Below are positions 12,030-27,700 of a stretch of 64,000 nt of DNA, piece after piece. The notes beneath the pieces are model-generated. The model was not told the origin of the DNA. It was given only the letters and a program-made list of their open reading frames with translations, and searched no databases. The stretch comes from Leptoclinus maculatus (lineage: Eukaryota; Chordata; Actinopteri; Perciformes; Stichaeidae). The stretch lies in assembly GCA_032191485.1 (NCBI GenBank), contig JAVDOI010000009.1, positions 22,460,843 to 22,524,842 of the forward strand, in the 5' to 3' direction. The position numbers and the translations under genes were made by a program. Position 1 is the stretch's first letter; the number at the start of each line of letters is the position of its first letter.

Positions 12030-12525
12030 GAGTTGTTGTGTACACAAGAGGCTTGAAGCCCCATGCACAATCCTTCCTACACCCCCATACAAGGTAGAAG
12101 CTTTGTCTTTTGCATAATGACAAACAAACTGGACCAAGTATTGTTTAAGGCTGAAAGTACAAAAACAAAAGACTACATAATTTACATAAGCAATACTACA
12201 GGTCTGTTGGGCAGTGGGCCCACCAGAGAAAAACCTTCATAGAGGCAAATAAGGTGGTGAACAAACACATCTGGAATGACCTACACAAACACGACAATGG
12301 ACATCATGTTCCTCTCACAGTCACACCGCCTGGGACGCTCTGCACTTCCTGTAGAGTTTCTCCCCATCAGGGGGCATGGTGCCATAGCCATAGTGATGGG
12401 GGGAAAATGGGAAGTGGTGTTGCGGGCTCAGCATATACCGGTGTGTTGGTGTAGGCATGTATGCAGAGCCAGTCGTTTGGGTTTGTAGCAGTGTGTGTTT
12501 CGGGGGAGTGGACTGACAAGTCTGT

Positions 12526-14755
<2,230 letters not shown>

Positions 14756-14969
14756 TGTCTGGGCAGAAGAGGAGACAAAAAAGGCACAGAATGTTAAACA
14801 CTGATGCTCTGTGTGTGACAGTTGTGAGCTACATCTGGCACACAATCAACTCAGTGAAAGCCTTGTCGTTATGGAGACTGGACACTGGATGTCGCAGTGG
14901 CGCAAGTCCCAATCCTAATCCAGCAGCTCAGAAACAAAAGGCTCAGTTTCTCTCTCGGTCTGGCTATGG

Positions 14970-14979
14970 CCATATAAGG
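14970..14979 (-). promoter_or_regulatory. CArG box in actin intron 1
   Basis: CCTTATATGG on the minus strand fits the CC(A/T)6GG site of serum response factor. It lies in intron 1, about 800 bases past the first exon. Vertebrate beta-actin genes are known to have an intron 1 enhancer with a CArG box, and the same 10 bases occur in this gene's promoter. Confidence 0.75.
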
Positions 14980-15786
14980 CAAAAGTGAGAGCAGCTGAGA
15001 GACTGCGGTAGCCCGGCCCGTGTGTTGTTAAACCTCAAAATGACACAGACAAGCACGGCCACTCCCTTCGCCGGAACCACCACAAACTGTGTCCACGGTA
15101 AAGGTCCAGACACCGGTTACGCACGCTTCAACGCAGACGTTTTTAACAGTTAAGGTGAATGAACTTCCACCCATCCGTCATGTCAGTCATCAGGTGTACC
15201 TCTATGTCGTGACCACCACTGTTACAAGCACATGTGAAAAGAAAAAAAAAAAAAAAAAAGACAACTTCTCGCTTTAATGTCAAAGCAACCATTTTGCATT
15301 TCTACGCGCATATCTGCAATTTCTGCTGGCGTTAAGTATTCTAGATTCAATCCTTCTAAATGTGCAATCATCCGTCGGTGTGAGAAACTAGACCCACAGA
15401 CCGAGTCAAAGCCAAAGCAGATGCTTACATGTAAGCGAGAAGGTCAGGCTCCCTTTTCTTTTTACGCAGTCTGATTTGTGAAACTGATGAAGTGATGACA
15501 GCATGGGTAGCCGGGTTATTTCACACCATCCGTTAGCTATAAACGACAGTATGCCAACACATATCTGTACTTAACTCGCCCGTTAGTGGGGACCTCCCCT
15601 CAAACTGTCATCACAAACATTTAAAGTCAATGAATGACCGAAATTAAAGTTAGCTGTTCCAACTGTTGTCTGCGTAAAGTCCCGCAGACAACCTCGTGTC
15701 TTTAACCCGCCGGCTAAAATATTACGCACACACGTATGTTGAAGAACTGCATTTAAAATATGACAAAACTTGCATCTTCGTCTTAC

Positions 15787-15868
15787 CTGTTTGAGGGAGG
15801 GTTATCGGCTTAGGAGGGCTGTGACTGCGCGCTACACTCCGGTAGGATTTAGTGTCTGAACCTGACTG
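15787..15868 (-). other. actb: Actin non-coding exon 1
   Basis: The sequence ends in CAG|GTAAGA at 15787, a strong donor, and begins about 30 bases after the TATA-like element. It has no coding content. Together with the acceptor at 14759-14760, which leaves only three bases before the ATG, this gives the standard beta-actin 5' UTR arrangement. The 5' end is estimated. Confidence 0.75.
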
Positions 15869-15889
15869 CAATGGAGGCCAACAAAGTGC

Positions 15890-15965
15890 AGGGTTTTATG
15901 AGAGCTCTCGCTGCAGCCCCTCTCCATATAAGGAGAACTTTCCGTTTAGCGCTCTCTGATTGGTC
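15890..15965 (-). promoter_or_regulatory. actb: Actin promoter: CCAAT, CArG and TATA elements
   Basis: Reading on the minus strand, a CCAAT box lies at 15963-15959, a CArG box CCTTATATGG at 15933-15924, and a TATA-like CATAAAA at about 15900-15894. Order and spacing are those of the vertebrate beta-actin promoter, in which serum response factor binds the CArG box. Confidence 0.85.
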
Positions 15966-16637
15966 CTGCCGCATCCACTGGGTGTGGCGCATGCAGATAA
16001 CGCTCCTGCGCTCTGACAATACCGAGGAGACGAGCAACATGGAAACTAACCTATATTCTATCAACTATTATTCTGGGGTCTTTCAGTGTATAATAAAACA
16101 CACTTTATATCCGTCTTTATCATTATTTATTATAATGGGTGCAATGGGAATGAAACACCAGCGAGCAACAAATGACTGCTGCAAAACACACAGCAGACTC
16201 CCTGCTATATATATTCCAAAACAAGTTGAAATATTTGCTTTTATGTTATTGTCTATTGAGCTGATTAGCACATTTTGATGTAATTCAGTCCACCCTATTA
16301 TAGTTTCAGTCCCTGGCATCATCCAGGTTGAGGAGGGGCCTGCATATTTTCTCTCAACTGCATTTGATTCATCTACTTGTGTTACGATCTTCATAGTTTT
16401 ATATTTGTGCATTGGAGCAAAAGTGCAGAACACAGACAAGAAGATTCACGATTCATCTCATTAAAGTGAAGGACATGCGGGAATGAGACAGAACGAGATT
16501 GCACTGAAGACTGTGCTAGTGCATTTGCAAATTCATGGCAGATACTCGTGCTTGGTAGTGCCAGGACGTGGGGTGGTTCCAGTCTCAGAGTCACTGACAG
16601 CACTGTTAACACCCTGATTAACATGTCTACCCTACAG

Positions 16638-16641
16638 TGTC

Positions 16642-16710
<69 letters not shown>
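16638..16710. repeat. Compound (CT)n(CA)n microsatellite
   Basis: About 40 bases of CT repeats with one interruption run straight into about 32 bases of CA repeats. Confidence 0.95.
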
Positions 16711-16712
<2 letters not shown>

Positions 16713-17413
16713 CAGAGTAAAGTGATACATGTGGACAAGCTTAGCTGAGGTATGTTTACAGCAAACACTCAGGAGGCTGTAGATCACTTATCTCTCATCA
16801 CTTGTACAGTTTCAGTGAGTGTGTGTGTGTGTGGGGGGGGGGGTTCAATGAGGTGAGTAATAGACAGGTGTGTAATTTCCGGAAGATACCTAATGTGGTT
16901 TTGAAATGAAAACCGTGAGAAACTATTACTGAGGAATGTGACTTTGATATGTACGTACACACCTGCTCATGCACACACCAATATGTGCAAATGGCTTGCC
17001 TGAAGTACTCATTTATATTAATTATTATGATAACACACTTGGACGTTGCCATGCAAAGCTCATCTTATTGTCCAGAGACTTAAGTGGGGTGGGTAGGGTT
17101 GCTGTTTTAACTCAATAAGGGCACCGGACAAAGACACATGAACTTATGGTAGGAATTCTCATTGGCTCTTTGTGTTCCTAATAAGGGTATATGGTAGCCA
17201 GCTGGACATAGGAGACAGGAAGTGGGTTTCACAGTGCTTCACTTCTGCAGATGCACACAGGAAGTGACCGCACTGATCCTACAAACACACACAAATGCCC
17301 ATATGTCACCAGGTACGGAGCAGCTAAGGATAAGATAGAAGGGAGAGGGAGAGTGAATGATCTAATCAGGGAATTGGCTTTTCAGAGTGGCATTATCCTT
17401 TTCTAGACAGACA

Positions 17414-17415
<2 letters not shown>

Positions 17416-17478
<63 letters not shown>
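17416..17478. repeat. (CA)n microsatellite
   Basis: A pure run of about 31 CA units. Confidence 0.95.
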
Positions 17479-17870
17479 AAGTATAGACCCAGGGCAGGAC
17501 AACCATCCCTTTAAGAGTTCCTTTGGATGACATCCATATAAGGAGATATTGGAGCTAGTCACATGGGGGGGAAGAATGCACTGCTCAGGTCATGTGACCA
17601 GTCTGAGGAAATGAATGAATCTCCCTTTTTAAGGATGTGCATGTATATACGTGAGTGTGGGTGAAAGTGCATGTTGCTTTAGGTTGGATTTCTGTATCCT
17701 TCACCAGCACCCAGAGATTAATATGTAGAAAGTGATATATATATAAAAATAAAAAATGTTTTTTAAACTTTGTACTCACTAACTCCTCCCTGACAGATAT
17801 TGCTCAACGTTTCCTCTCATATCTCTCATTTCATAACTTGGTGGCGTGCGTGTCTCATGCATGCATTACA

Positions 17871-17905
<35 letters not shown>

Positions 17906-19731
17906 GCATTGCTCACTCACACAGTCAGAGAAATTCACAGGCCTGGCTCTTGGCTCTGACTAAGACCGTATATGGAAGAAGCTAGCAGGTAGCTTCTGTC
18001 CACTTTTCACTCATCCCCTATTTCTAGCGCTCTCTCTCTTCCTTAAACGCACATTCACTCTCTTCCTTTATTTGCCACATTTCCTCTCTCCCCCCGAACC
18101 AATCACTCCCTCGTTCCTCTTCCCATACAGTTACAGGAGTGCAATGCAGTGTGCATACTTCCCCAGTCATTTATGGCATCACATTCCAGCTAAGGTTCAT
18201 AAGCAGTATTGAGTGGAGGTGTGGCTTGTGTGTGTGTGTGTGTGTGGGTGTGTGTGTGTGTGCTCGAGTATGACAGAGAGAGGAAGAAGGTATGTGAAAT
18301 ACTCGTTGAAACGTCATATTAGAAGATACAGATTTCTCAACAGAAATTCCCCCCCAAAAAAACTCCAACCTGACGAAGACGGGTCTCTGCACTGGCTGAC
18401 TGTCAGTGTGTCATTAAACAGAGTTAAATTTACTGCTACTTTACTGTGATTTAGGCCCAAATACACATCTGAATGTCTTTAACTATATTAGCCCTCGCTA
18501 CCTCTCAGGTAAGCAGTTGTCTGTTAACCATTTCCAAATAGTCCAAATAGTCCAAATAGAGAAGCAACCTTTAGTTACTATGCACCACAGAGCTTGAACC
18601 GTGGCCTGATTAGGCAGAACACTTGTGTTTGGGTTCCTAACCCTCTATTGCATGGAGTTGCCATATGGTTTATGTACATTTTTACTAAAAGACAGTTCTA
18701 CAAAATCCACATTTTACTGTTTTGTTGTGAAAAAGGGGGTCTTCTACTTTGATATGACCAATAATTGATCACATCACTTGAGCAGGAAATCCTGTTTGCA
18801 CTTCCTTTTTTCATGGACACTTGACACTAGAAGGTCATGATCTGAGAACTCCCAAAGTTGACTAATTGTTTAACAGTTTTGTTTACGCAAAATTCCTTAA
18901 AAGATGTTATTACCAGACATATTATCTGGGGTAAGTGAACTAAAAGCAGTCTAGAAGCGATACGTTTTTTGTAAAATGAATTTGACGTCATATGTTAACC
19001 ATACGTGAATATGTATTGTGTTCATTCAACCTATTGGACTGTTTCATAAGAGTAAGCTACACTGAGACCATGTTAACAACTTATTACATTTAAAAAGGGA
19101 AAGAAAAAGTATATTTTGTAATTCCAGACATTTTGTAACTGTACCGTTTATCTGGATTCTACATTACACCACTGGTTGTCCTGGGGGAAAACAAAAAGGC
19201 TGCCACAGCCTTGTGCCACCTGATCCGGTAAGAAGGGACAACACAGACTACTGGACGGTGCAAACAAACAATGGAGGAGAAGCCTGGATGGAAAGGAGCA
19301 GGTGCTCCAAGTGGGCCATGTTCCTTTGATTCTTCAACTTCCACAAGAGGTGAAAGTGGGTCAGAATGGAGAATGTAACGTGAACTTTTTAATGTGGATT
19401 TTTCAAATATTTCCATTTTTTTTAAGTAATAACATTAAAACATATGTTTAAGTAATAAGTCATGCAATAGATGGCTAATCAATTCTTAAAACTAGATTTT
19501 GACACGGGTCCTTCTATCAGACAGGACCCTGAGATTAGATACAGTAATGTATCACAATAATGTGAGACACACCTTTATTTAATGCATTATATAAAGCATT
19601 TTAACGGCCTTTGTGTGAAAATGTGTATTTGTGCTCCACAACTAAACTGTTCTTTCTAAGCGATGACCTCAGAGTGCTCAGTATGTTTAAAAAGGACTCA
19701 CATTTTCAAATTGCCCTGAGTAAGATTTATG

Positions 19732-19737
19732 TTTATT
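19732..19737 (-). terminator. Poly(A) signal of the mucin gene
   Basis: AATAAA on the minus strand lies about 240 bases after the stop codon of the membrane mucin gene. It is the nearest canonical hexamer. Confidence 0.55.
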
Positions 19738-19978
19738 AAAGCATGATATAAGACACTGCACCATTTAGACACACTCTTTTGTTCTTCTTTCTTTACAGTA
19801 TATCCTACATCTCATCAGAGGGATCAGAAACAGAACATGTAGCAAAAAATATACACATATACATATTTACACTCATTGTTTTTTACAGTTTTCATCAACA
19901 AAACAAGAACATTTGAGGCCTAGAACGCAATGACGAGCTGCAAATACCAGTGTCAACTTTTGATTTGATTCTTCTTTG

Positions 19979-21732
19979 TCAAGCAGTCCAGCTCTTCCCC
20001 AGGTCTACCAGCTCCATGCCTTCACAGTAGGACCGTGGCCTCGACACCCTCACCTGGTTTCACAGGGAAACATAATGAAACCAGATATACATGTGCATAT
20101 GTATACAGATACACCTGTCAAACACTCACTGTGGGTGTCCTTTGGGTGGCCAGTTTCTGCAGAAGGGGGAAGGGAGTCCACTGAATGGGTTCCACGGGCC
20201 AGCTGCAGACAGAAAGGTCACTGGCCTTGCCCGAGTCCAACACACCATCGCCCATGCTCATCTCGCTTCCCCTCCAACCATACTGAGAGCTACAGGGAAT
20301 ACAGACAGCCAAGGGATTATTTAGATTATTTACACTGACTTTGTTTGTATATTATATGAGTTAAAGAATGTCAATACTTTCAGACATACATTTACATTCT
20401 GTAGGGGAACTAAAGGCAGTAAAAGCTTAGGATACAGATTAGGAGAAGGATATGAATGTAGTTTTATTCATTGATATTGGTTTTAGTGATTTATTCACTT
20501 CATTTTAACTTTTATTGGGTTTTAAACATGTATTAAGCCATAGCCTGGGATACACTTATTGTTATGTTTAATGTCACAAAATTGAATTAATTCAGTTGTT
20601 GTGTTTTATGTCTTTATTTTTGGCTTTTGCTTTGATTTAATACATTTACTCAAGAAAGTAGCATTCAATTCAATTTGCAAAAAATATTTCTATAGCAGCC
20701 AAAGATGAAAGGGGAAGGTGAGAATGAAAAACCCACAAAGAATTATCACCCAATTCAGCTCTACAGGCCTTTTTTAAAAGCATCTTTCAGGTTATTGTTT
20801 CAGTTTTACGGCCAATAGCTTTCATGTTTTGGCTTTTAGTTCAGTCTGTCAACCTCAGCAGCGTCACTTCAAGATGCAGGCAGCTGTTTTCAGAAAATGC
20901 TCTGATGAACCACTGTACACTACCTGCCTAGCTCTGAGAGACAGGTAGTGAGCAACTTGCTGATGAACACTGAAGCATTTAGCAGCTAAAGAACCAAATA
21001 TGTTTATCTGCTGCTCCCAACTGGCAGCTTTAAAAGTAAGGTTATTGTTTTCTTCTTAAAGGTGCATCATGTAAGATTTAGTGGCATCTAGTGGTGAGGG
21101 TTGCAGGTTGCAACCCTCATCCCTCCTTTTCCAAGCTTTCCAAGAACAAAAGTGACCTTCAGGTAACATCAAAATGAGAAACCCTCTCGCTAGTGCCAGT
21201 TTTTGTCCTTACTGGGCGGCTGTAGAAACATTGTGGTGCAACATGACGGACTCCATGAAGAGGACCCGCTCCCCATGTCGATGTAAAGGACTCGTTCTAA
21301 GCTAACGAAAGCACAAAGATTCTTAGTTTCAGGCGATCATACACAAATGAAAACATAATTATGAATATTATATTCCATTCCTGCCAAATAATCTCCATAA
21401 ATCCTACACACTGGTCCTTTAAAAGTAATTATTACGAGGGTCCAAGTTCAGTTTTTCTGTTTGTATAATTTAAGATTGTGCGTGTGTCTAAGTTTGAGTT
21501 GCAGATCTAATGTCTGCTTGGTGACTGAACTTTTCAAAAGTAGCCTGATGTAACTTCATAAGAGGTTCACTTAGCAGCAGAGTACAGGCACATGTATGCT
21601 ATAGATCATATACATACTGTAATATGTATTTCATGCTTTAGACAGATTGAGGAGGACAGACAGACATTAGCTCTCAGCATGTCAATAACATTCATACTAT
21701 CAAGAATATGAACCATTCATGTGCGTTTATGG

Positions 21733-21787
<55 letters not shown>

Positions 21788-24700
21788 CTGTGAGGGTAGA
21801 TTGTATTGATGCGAGCCCCGTGGCTGGGGCAGGTGGAGGCCAGCGACAGCGTGTCGTCGTGGTAACAGCAGGTGCGGTCGAGCGCCTGCAGGTGCAGTAA
21901 CTCATCGGAGCGCGTAAAGGCGGGATTATCTAGCGAGTCCGCTGATCCTGCCCACGAACGCAACCAGAACCGCCCTGACAGCTCATCAAAATGGTTGAAC
22001 CTGCGATAGCTGCAGATACAAAAAAATCATAATGTGAGGATAAGTATTCACGGCACAATATTCATTGTATGTAATATATATTGCTTTTTTTTCTTCTTCT
22101 TTTTCTTCATTTTTGCCAGTTTAGAAAGTCTCACTGGATAAAAATTAACAAAAAACAACAACTAATGGAAGTGAACATTCAATTAAATTAGCATAACCCA
22201 ATATCACACATTTGCCACAGAGGGCTTTACAATCTGGACCACATACAACATCCTCTTACCTCGGACCCTTCGCATCGGATAAAGAAAAACTCAATAAACT
22301 ATTAATGGGTCAAAAAAGAGAGTCCAACTTTCTCTGGACAGAACTCTCTCTCTACTGTTCGTGAGACACTGTGGATTTACAGCTTAACTTCAGACTGAAC
22401 TTTATCTGTCTGTGTCCAGACCCAATATTTGAAGTTAATCTCAGCAATAGGATGAAACTACAGTGCCTCAGTCACGGTGGATAGAACTCTTCTCTCTTGC
22501 AGTCTCAACACAAACGCCTTAAGAGGCTGAATCCCAATGTCTGCACTTTTTTTGCAGACTTCCAGAGAGTCAACTTGGGGAGCAGATTCCTCCAGACTTC
22601 ACTTTATAGACTACTTATAGTTTATAACATGTGAATGTGCAAGACTTACACTTTACAGACTTGACGTGATGGCAGTGAACGTATCACGGTACGTATGACT
22701 GCAGTCCTTCATGGGCCGTCTGCAAGTCCAGACGGTGGACATTCGGATTCAACCAGACTGACTCAACATTTTCCAAGCGTTCACAATGCAGCCTTCATCC
22801 TAAATATGTGGTTCAGCAGCCGGACTACGACATCTAGTGGACGTTACTGTTACTACAATAAACCCATCTGTGCCAGGACACAATTGTCCCGAAGGTGTCC
22901 TTTGTGTTAATGCCACGTATGTCACATTAATCAGAGTTGTTTGGTGTCAACTGCATTTTCATGTTTACCAAAGATCCCACCTTGTTACAGAAACACAGTT
23001 GACCATGTCATTCATTTTTAACATATTTGTTTCAACAAAACACTTCATATTTCATGTTCAGGGTATCTGCGTGGTATCTGTGAATTGCGTGTATTCATGT
23101 TTGTATTGTAGCTTGAGCGCTGCAAGCTGCGATTGTGACGTGCGAGTCGCTGCATACCTGCTCCGAGTCTGATCCACTTTGGCCTGGATCAGAATGGCTC
23201 GGTAGCGTCGCACTGCCACAAGGGCCAAAACGCCAATCACCGTCACCATGACGAGTAAGATGGCAAGACACGCGCCCACGAGTCGCGCTCGAGTCATCCT
23301 CACGTCACACCTCTGACCCATGTACCAGAAGTCCTCTCCTACAAGGCAGCTGAAACACAAACAAGAAGACGTTTGCATGCACAAAACCTTCTTGGATGGA
23401 AGAGATGCAAACTGCACGTATTAATGCGTCTGTCTGGTCCTACCGGCAAACTGGGAGCTGGCCCGGGTGGTGAGTACAGATGCCATGGTGGTGGCAGAAG
23501 TCAAAGTGGCAGACAGAAGAGCAGCTATAGTTTGAAGTGCCAGGATTAAACACACACTTGTAGCCTGCTGGACACTGGAGTAACCAGTCGCACACATCAC
23601 CCTGCAGACCTGGAGGGAAGATATGTTCAAGAATGAGGCTGGTGGTGTTCTTCATTTTGAACACCCACTGAACAGCTACATCTGAAATATTTGGTTTAAA
23701 AGGAAAAGCAATGTCCACAATCAGGTGCTAAAGCATTTGTTGAGGACAAGTTTCAGCTGTGGATTAATACACGTTTGGTGCACTGCACTAGAATTAAAAT
23801 AATCTACAGTAGTCATGTTCTTCATAATGACATGTCATGCAACAGTGCGTCTCATCTATGGGTTTTTTTTCTGGACAACAATGGACATCTATATGGCAAA
23901 GACAAATACAAAAATTAAAACAATAAAGTATCCAAAAAATACAGAAGAATATTACCAGCATTACTCTTTAAATATGTCTGCCTGTATGTCAATGCTAAAG
24001 CATTAGCTGAAATACATTGATGAATTGGCAAATCAAATAATATACAAGTCTTATTTAAGTCTAATCTAGTGATTATGTTGACATGCAGAGTTGGCACAAT
24101 ACGTATCCTCGTTGCCCCAAATAAACTGCCAGCAGAACATGCAGCTACGGTACTTGAGCCATTGTGAATCGGCATATATGGCAAACACCAAAAGTGAAAG
24201 CAGTAGAGTAAGACGATCACATACCACAGTAACCAGTTTAATATCCGAGTGAGCCAGACTTCATAATCAGATTTCACATAACTGGATTGTGAGTTTAACT
24301 GAGTCAATCTAACTGCGTTATGATGCTTACACGAGTCTGCCTGTAACTGGGTTAATTAAGTAAGCAGGTTAAGAATGGAATTCCCACAGAGGACATCTGG
24401 GACAAGGGTCTGAAATATGTTAATGTCTGTTCCCTTAACGCCAGGCTCTCTTTGATAGTTTGAAATTCTACACAGGTTGCTTTACTCAAAAGGTAAAGCT
24501 GCATAAAATCTTCCCATAAATGTCACCAATTAGTGAGAAATGTGACCAAACAGAGGCAGATTTACTTCATATGCATTATGTTTGAAGTTACAAGAATTCT
24601 GGGTAAGATGCACTATACAAGCAGTAGTCTTTATCTCCTATAGGTGGCACTGTGTCCTCCATCGTGACCGTTTTGGAGGACCTGAAAAGTTAAGCATCTT

Positions 24701-27700
24701 TGGTCAGCTGTGCGTAGGTGGGCATCTCAAATTGGCTCACCTCCCAGTGTGATGTTGGTGATCTTGGATGATCTGAAGCTCCTCCCCTCGCACACAGCCT
24801 GAGCTAGTCCTGTTCGTTCAAACAGCGACGCGGGGCCAGTCATGCCGAGCCACCGCAGAGCCCCGCTGGTTCTGAACTCCACCAGACTCTGCACTGCATG
24901 GCCACTAAAAAAACGGCAGCACATCCACCTTCTGTAGCTCTCATTCACAAAACCTTATGCAGCGCAACCCCAGTTTGTGCCTCTCATGTTTTACCACTGT
25001 ATTCGAATCACAGAGCTAAGCATCTTTTCTAAAAGATAAATACCTGGCCATCTATGAAAAGCCCAATTAAAAAGGTGCAATACGTGGGATTCAGGGCATT
25101 AATATAGCAGCAAACAATGATTTGCTATGTAGAGATATATTGGAGTAATGTCTTCCTCTGTGTGGGTTGTAATCCGAGCTTCTACGTTCTTGGTTGACAC
25201 AGCCGGCCTCGTGTACTTTTAGTGCATGTTCATGCATGTGAGCGTGTCCACTGGTTAGCTCACTAATACGGCGGTTACAGCTGATAACGCTGTCCTAACC
25301 ACGCCCTCCGGTTTCCCCCTCAGGTAAACACTGTTAGCACTTTTGCTGTAGTTTGCACTGTTAGCGCTGTTAGCACCGGCTCATCCCGTCACCATGTTGA
25401 GAGCCGTTGAGAGGCAATAGAATTAGCTGATGGACATAGTGGAGCATTAAGCAGCTAAAGAGACAAAATACTTCCCTCGTCGGGAGTCGGAGGAGACCAC
25501 AAGAGAGCTAAAGAGGGAGAATGTGATTTACATTTGTCACTTGACCAGAAACACAACTTCAAATGAAGGATAATGTAGTTCCATGTCTGCTGGACGTGTT
25601 AATAAGAAACTGTTTGCCAATAACAACTTGTTAGTGCGTCAAAATGTCAACGTCCTGTGACTTGACTTTAATGGTAATAGATGAGAGGCACAAAATGGGG
25701 CTAAATGCAGCCTAGCTACAGTATATGTACTCTATAGGACTTCACCTGCTCCAGACTCCCAGCAGCCGGCTGAACCCCGGGGCTTTCTGAAGGTACGGCT
25801 CCACCTGAAAGAAACATGGAATGAGGACTTTGTAGCAGCCCCTAAATCAAACTCTATTGTATTATCGCACGATTTGTTGGTGCTTTTCTGCATGCCAGTG
25901 TGCGCGCGTGTGTGTGTGTGTGTGTGTGTGTACATAACCCCTCACCCAGGCAGCGGTGTCTTCCTCCAAACCAGAAGAAAAAGACGATCTGGACTCTTCC
26001 ACAACAATCTGCAGCAGCAGCTCAATTGACTCCACTGGACAAAACAGGAAAATAAATCCATTACAACAAGCCTGGACACACAAAAAAAACTATTATTTAA
26101 TCACACACAAATATGTACATTACCTCTGATGGCTGAAGGTTGGTCTGGCACGATGTAGAACTTGGGTGTGTGACTAGTTGTGGGGCTCCAAGCGGTGGTT
26201 AAAACAGAAGGCGCGAGTGCCAAACGGTTCTCCTGGCTGGGATTCGAGGTTGTCCACGATGGAGCTCCGGCTGTGGGAGTTGGAGTGGTTGTGCTGCCTG
26301 GAAACCGTTGCCAAGACTCATCCTCTCTCTCTACTTCCTCTACCTCTCCATGTCCATAATCTGATTTTGCAGTTGTGAGTGAGAGCAAAGACGTCTGTGC
26401 AGTAGTAATGTGGTTGCGGGGCGGTGTAAGCGTAACTGGGACATTAGTAGAAGACGTCAAAGGCAGGTGGTTCTGTGTATGAGGTGTGTGTGAAGATGTT
26501 TCTGAGGGCGTGGGCGTGGTTTCGTGGTCGACGAGTGGTGTGTGGGCAGCGGATCCAGTGGTAGAGGAGGGCAAAGAAAGGGGTGTGTGAGATAAATGTG
26601 GTGATGGAGTGTGTGTTTGCGGCATGTGTGAAGGGGTTGACGAGGGTATGGACGTACTGGACGACGAAGGAGGAACAGGAGTCGGTGAATTTGTGGGCGA
26701 GCTGTCATGTGAGAGTGTGTAAGTGGGACGCAGCGTGTATGTTTCAGTGGTTGTTCCTGAGGGAGCTGAGGTCTGGACATCTCCCAACATCAGAGGTGTC
26801 GAAGAAGAACCCGTGAAACTCAAAGTCCGGTCATCAACTTGGGTGATGCCAGGCGAGGAGGACATGGTGTCGGCAAAACGTGTGTGTGTACTCTGCGATG
26901 CCGTGCGTGTCTCGTCTTTGCTCGTCTGTGTGAGCGGGGAGTTCGTGTCAGGAGGTGGCGAGCGCGCAAGGCCCTCTGTGATTTGTGGAGAGCTTGTTTC
27001 CATCTGTGTGGAGGAAGTGAAAGTGTGAAGGATCTCAAGTTTGTCAGAGGACTCAAACGCAGCAGTTTGACTGGTGACCTCCGACGCAGCTGATGCCGAT
27101 GAGTCAGTCCCACTCGTGTTTGGATGAAATGAAGCAGCCTCCACGGCACCAACAGTGGTTTCAAGCTCTGCGACGTGGGCGGCGGATGAATGAGTCCCGC
27201 TGGAGGCCTGGGAGGATGATGGTGACGGCGCAGTGGGTTCAATATCAGTGTGTGAGTCACCCTGCGGAGGTTCGGTGGGGGATTTTAGAGGATCAGAGGT
27301 GACGGCGGAGGTCAGATCCGAGTTAAGTCTGTCTGTGCTTCGCTGGCTCCTCCAGGAATGGGGGAGTTCCTCTCCAGAAGCCCCGCTAACGGCTCCATCA
27401 CCTGGGATTAGGACGGTATCACTCTCCCAGGTTGTCCTGGAAGTTGAAGCGGAGTTGAGAGGTGGGACTCTGGAGCTGGAGCGAGCTTGTGCGTTTGTAG
27501 ATAGCTTAGATGTCTGAGTGGCTGTATATTTGTGAATATATGTGCCAAGCAAGGTGTTGGAGCTAATGGCTGTCGCATGCGTCACTGCAATCTGGGTTTG
27601 AGGGAGCTCGCTGCTTGATTTTTTCCCCGTGTTTGCCGTGGGCGATGGTTGAAACAGCGAGTCTGTAGGCCGAAAATAGGGGCGTGCTCTCTCTCTGGCA

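Larger units (their letters stand above)
15990..19715. other. Gene-poor spacer with many microsatellites
   Basis: No exon, RNA gene or intact mobile element was recognised in 3.7 kb. It holds arrays of (CT)n then (CA)n at 16638-16710, (CA)n at 17416-17478 and 17872-17902, and (TG)n at 18229-18262. The open frames here either run through those arrays or lack any known pattern. Confidence 0.6.

Noticed and set aside
20118..20135. Stop of the mucin gene at 20118 by reading through the exon at 20130
   Set aside because: A good donor (ACA|GTGAGTG) at 20130 joins in phase to a final exon with its own stop; the join was preferred.
26178..27517. Plus-strand and other-frame open frames opposite the mucin exon
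   Set aside because: The large Ser/Thr-rich exon on the minus strand is GC-rich and free of stops in several frames; the other frames lack domain patterns.
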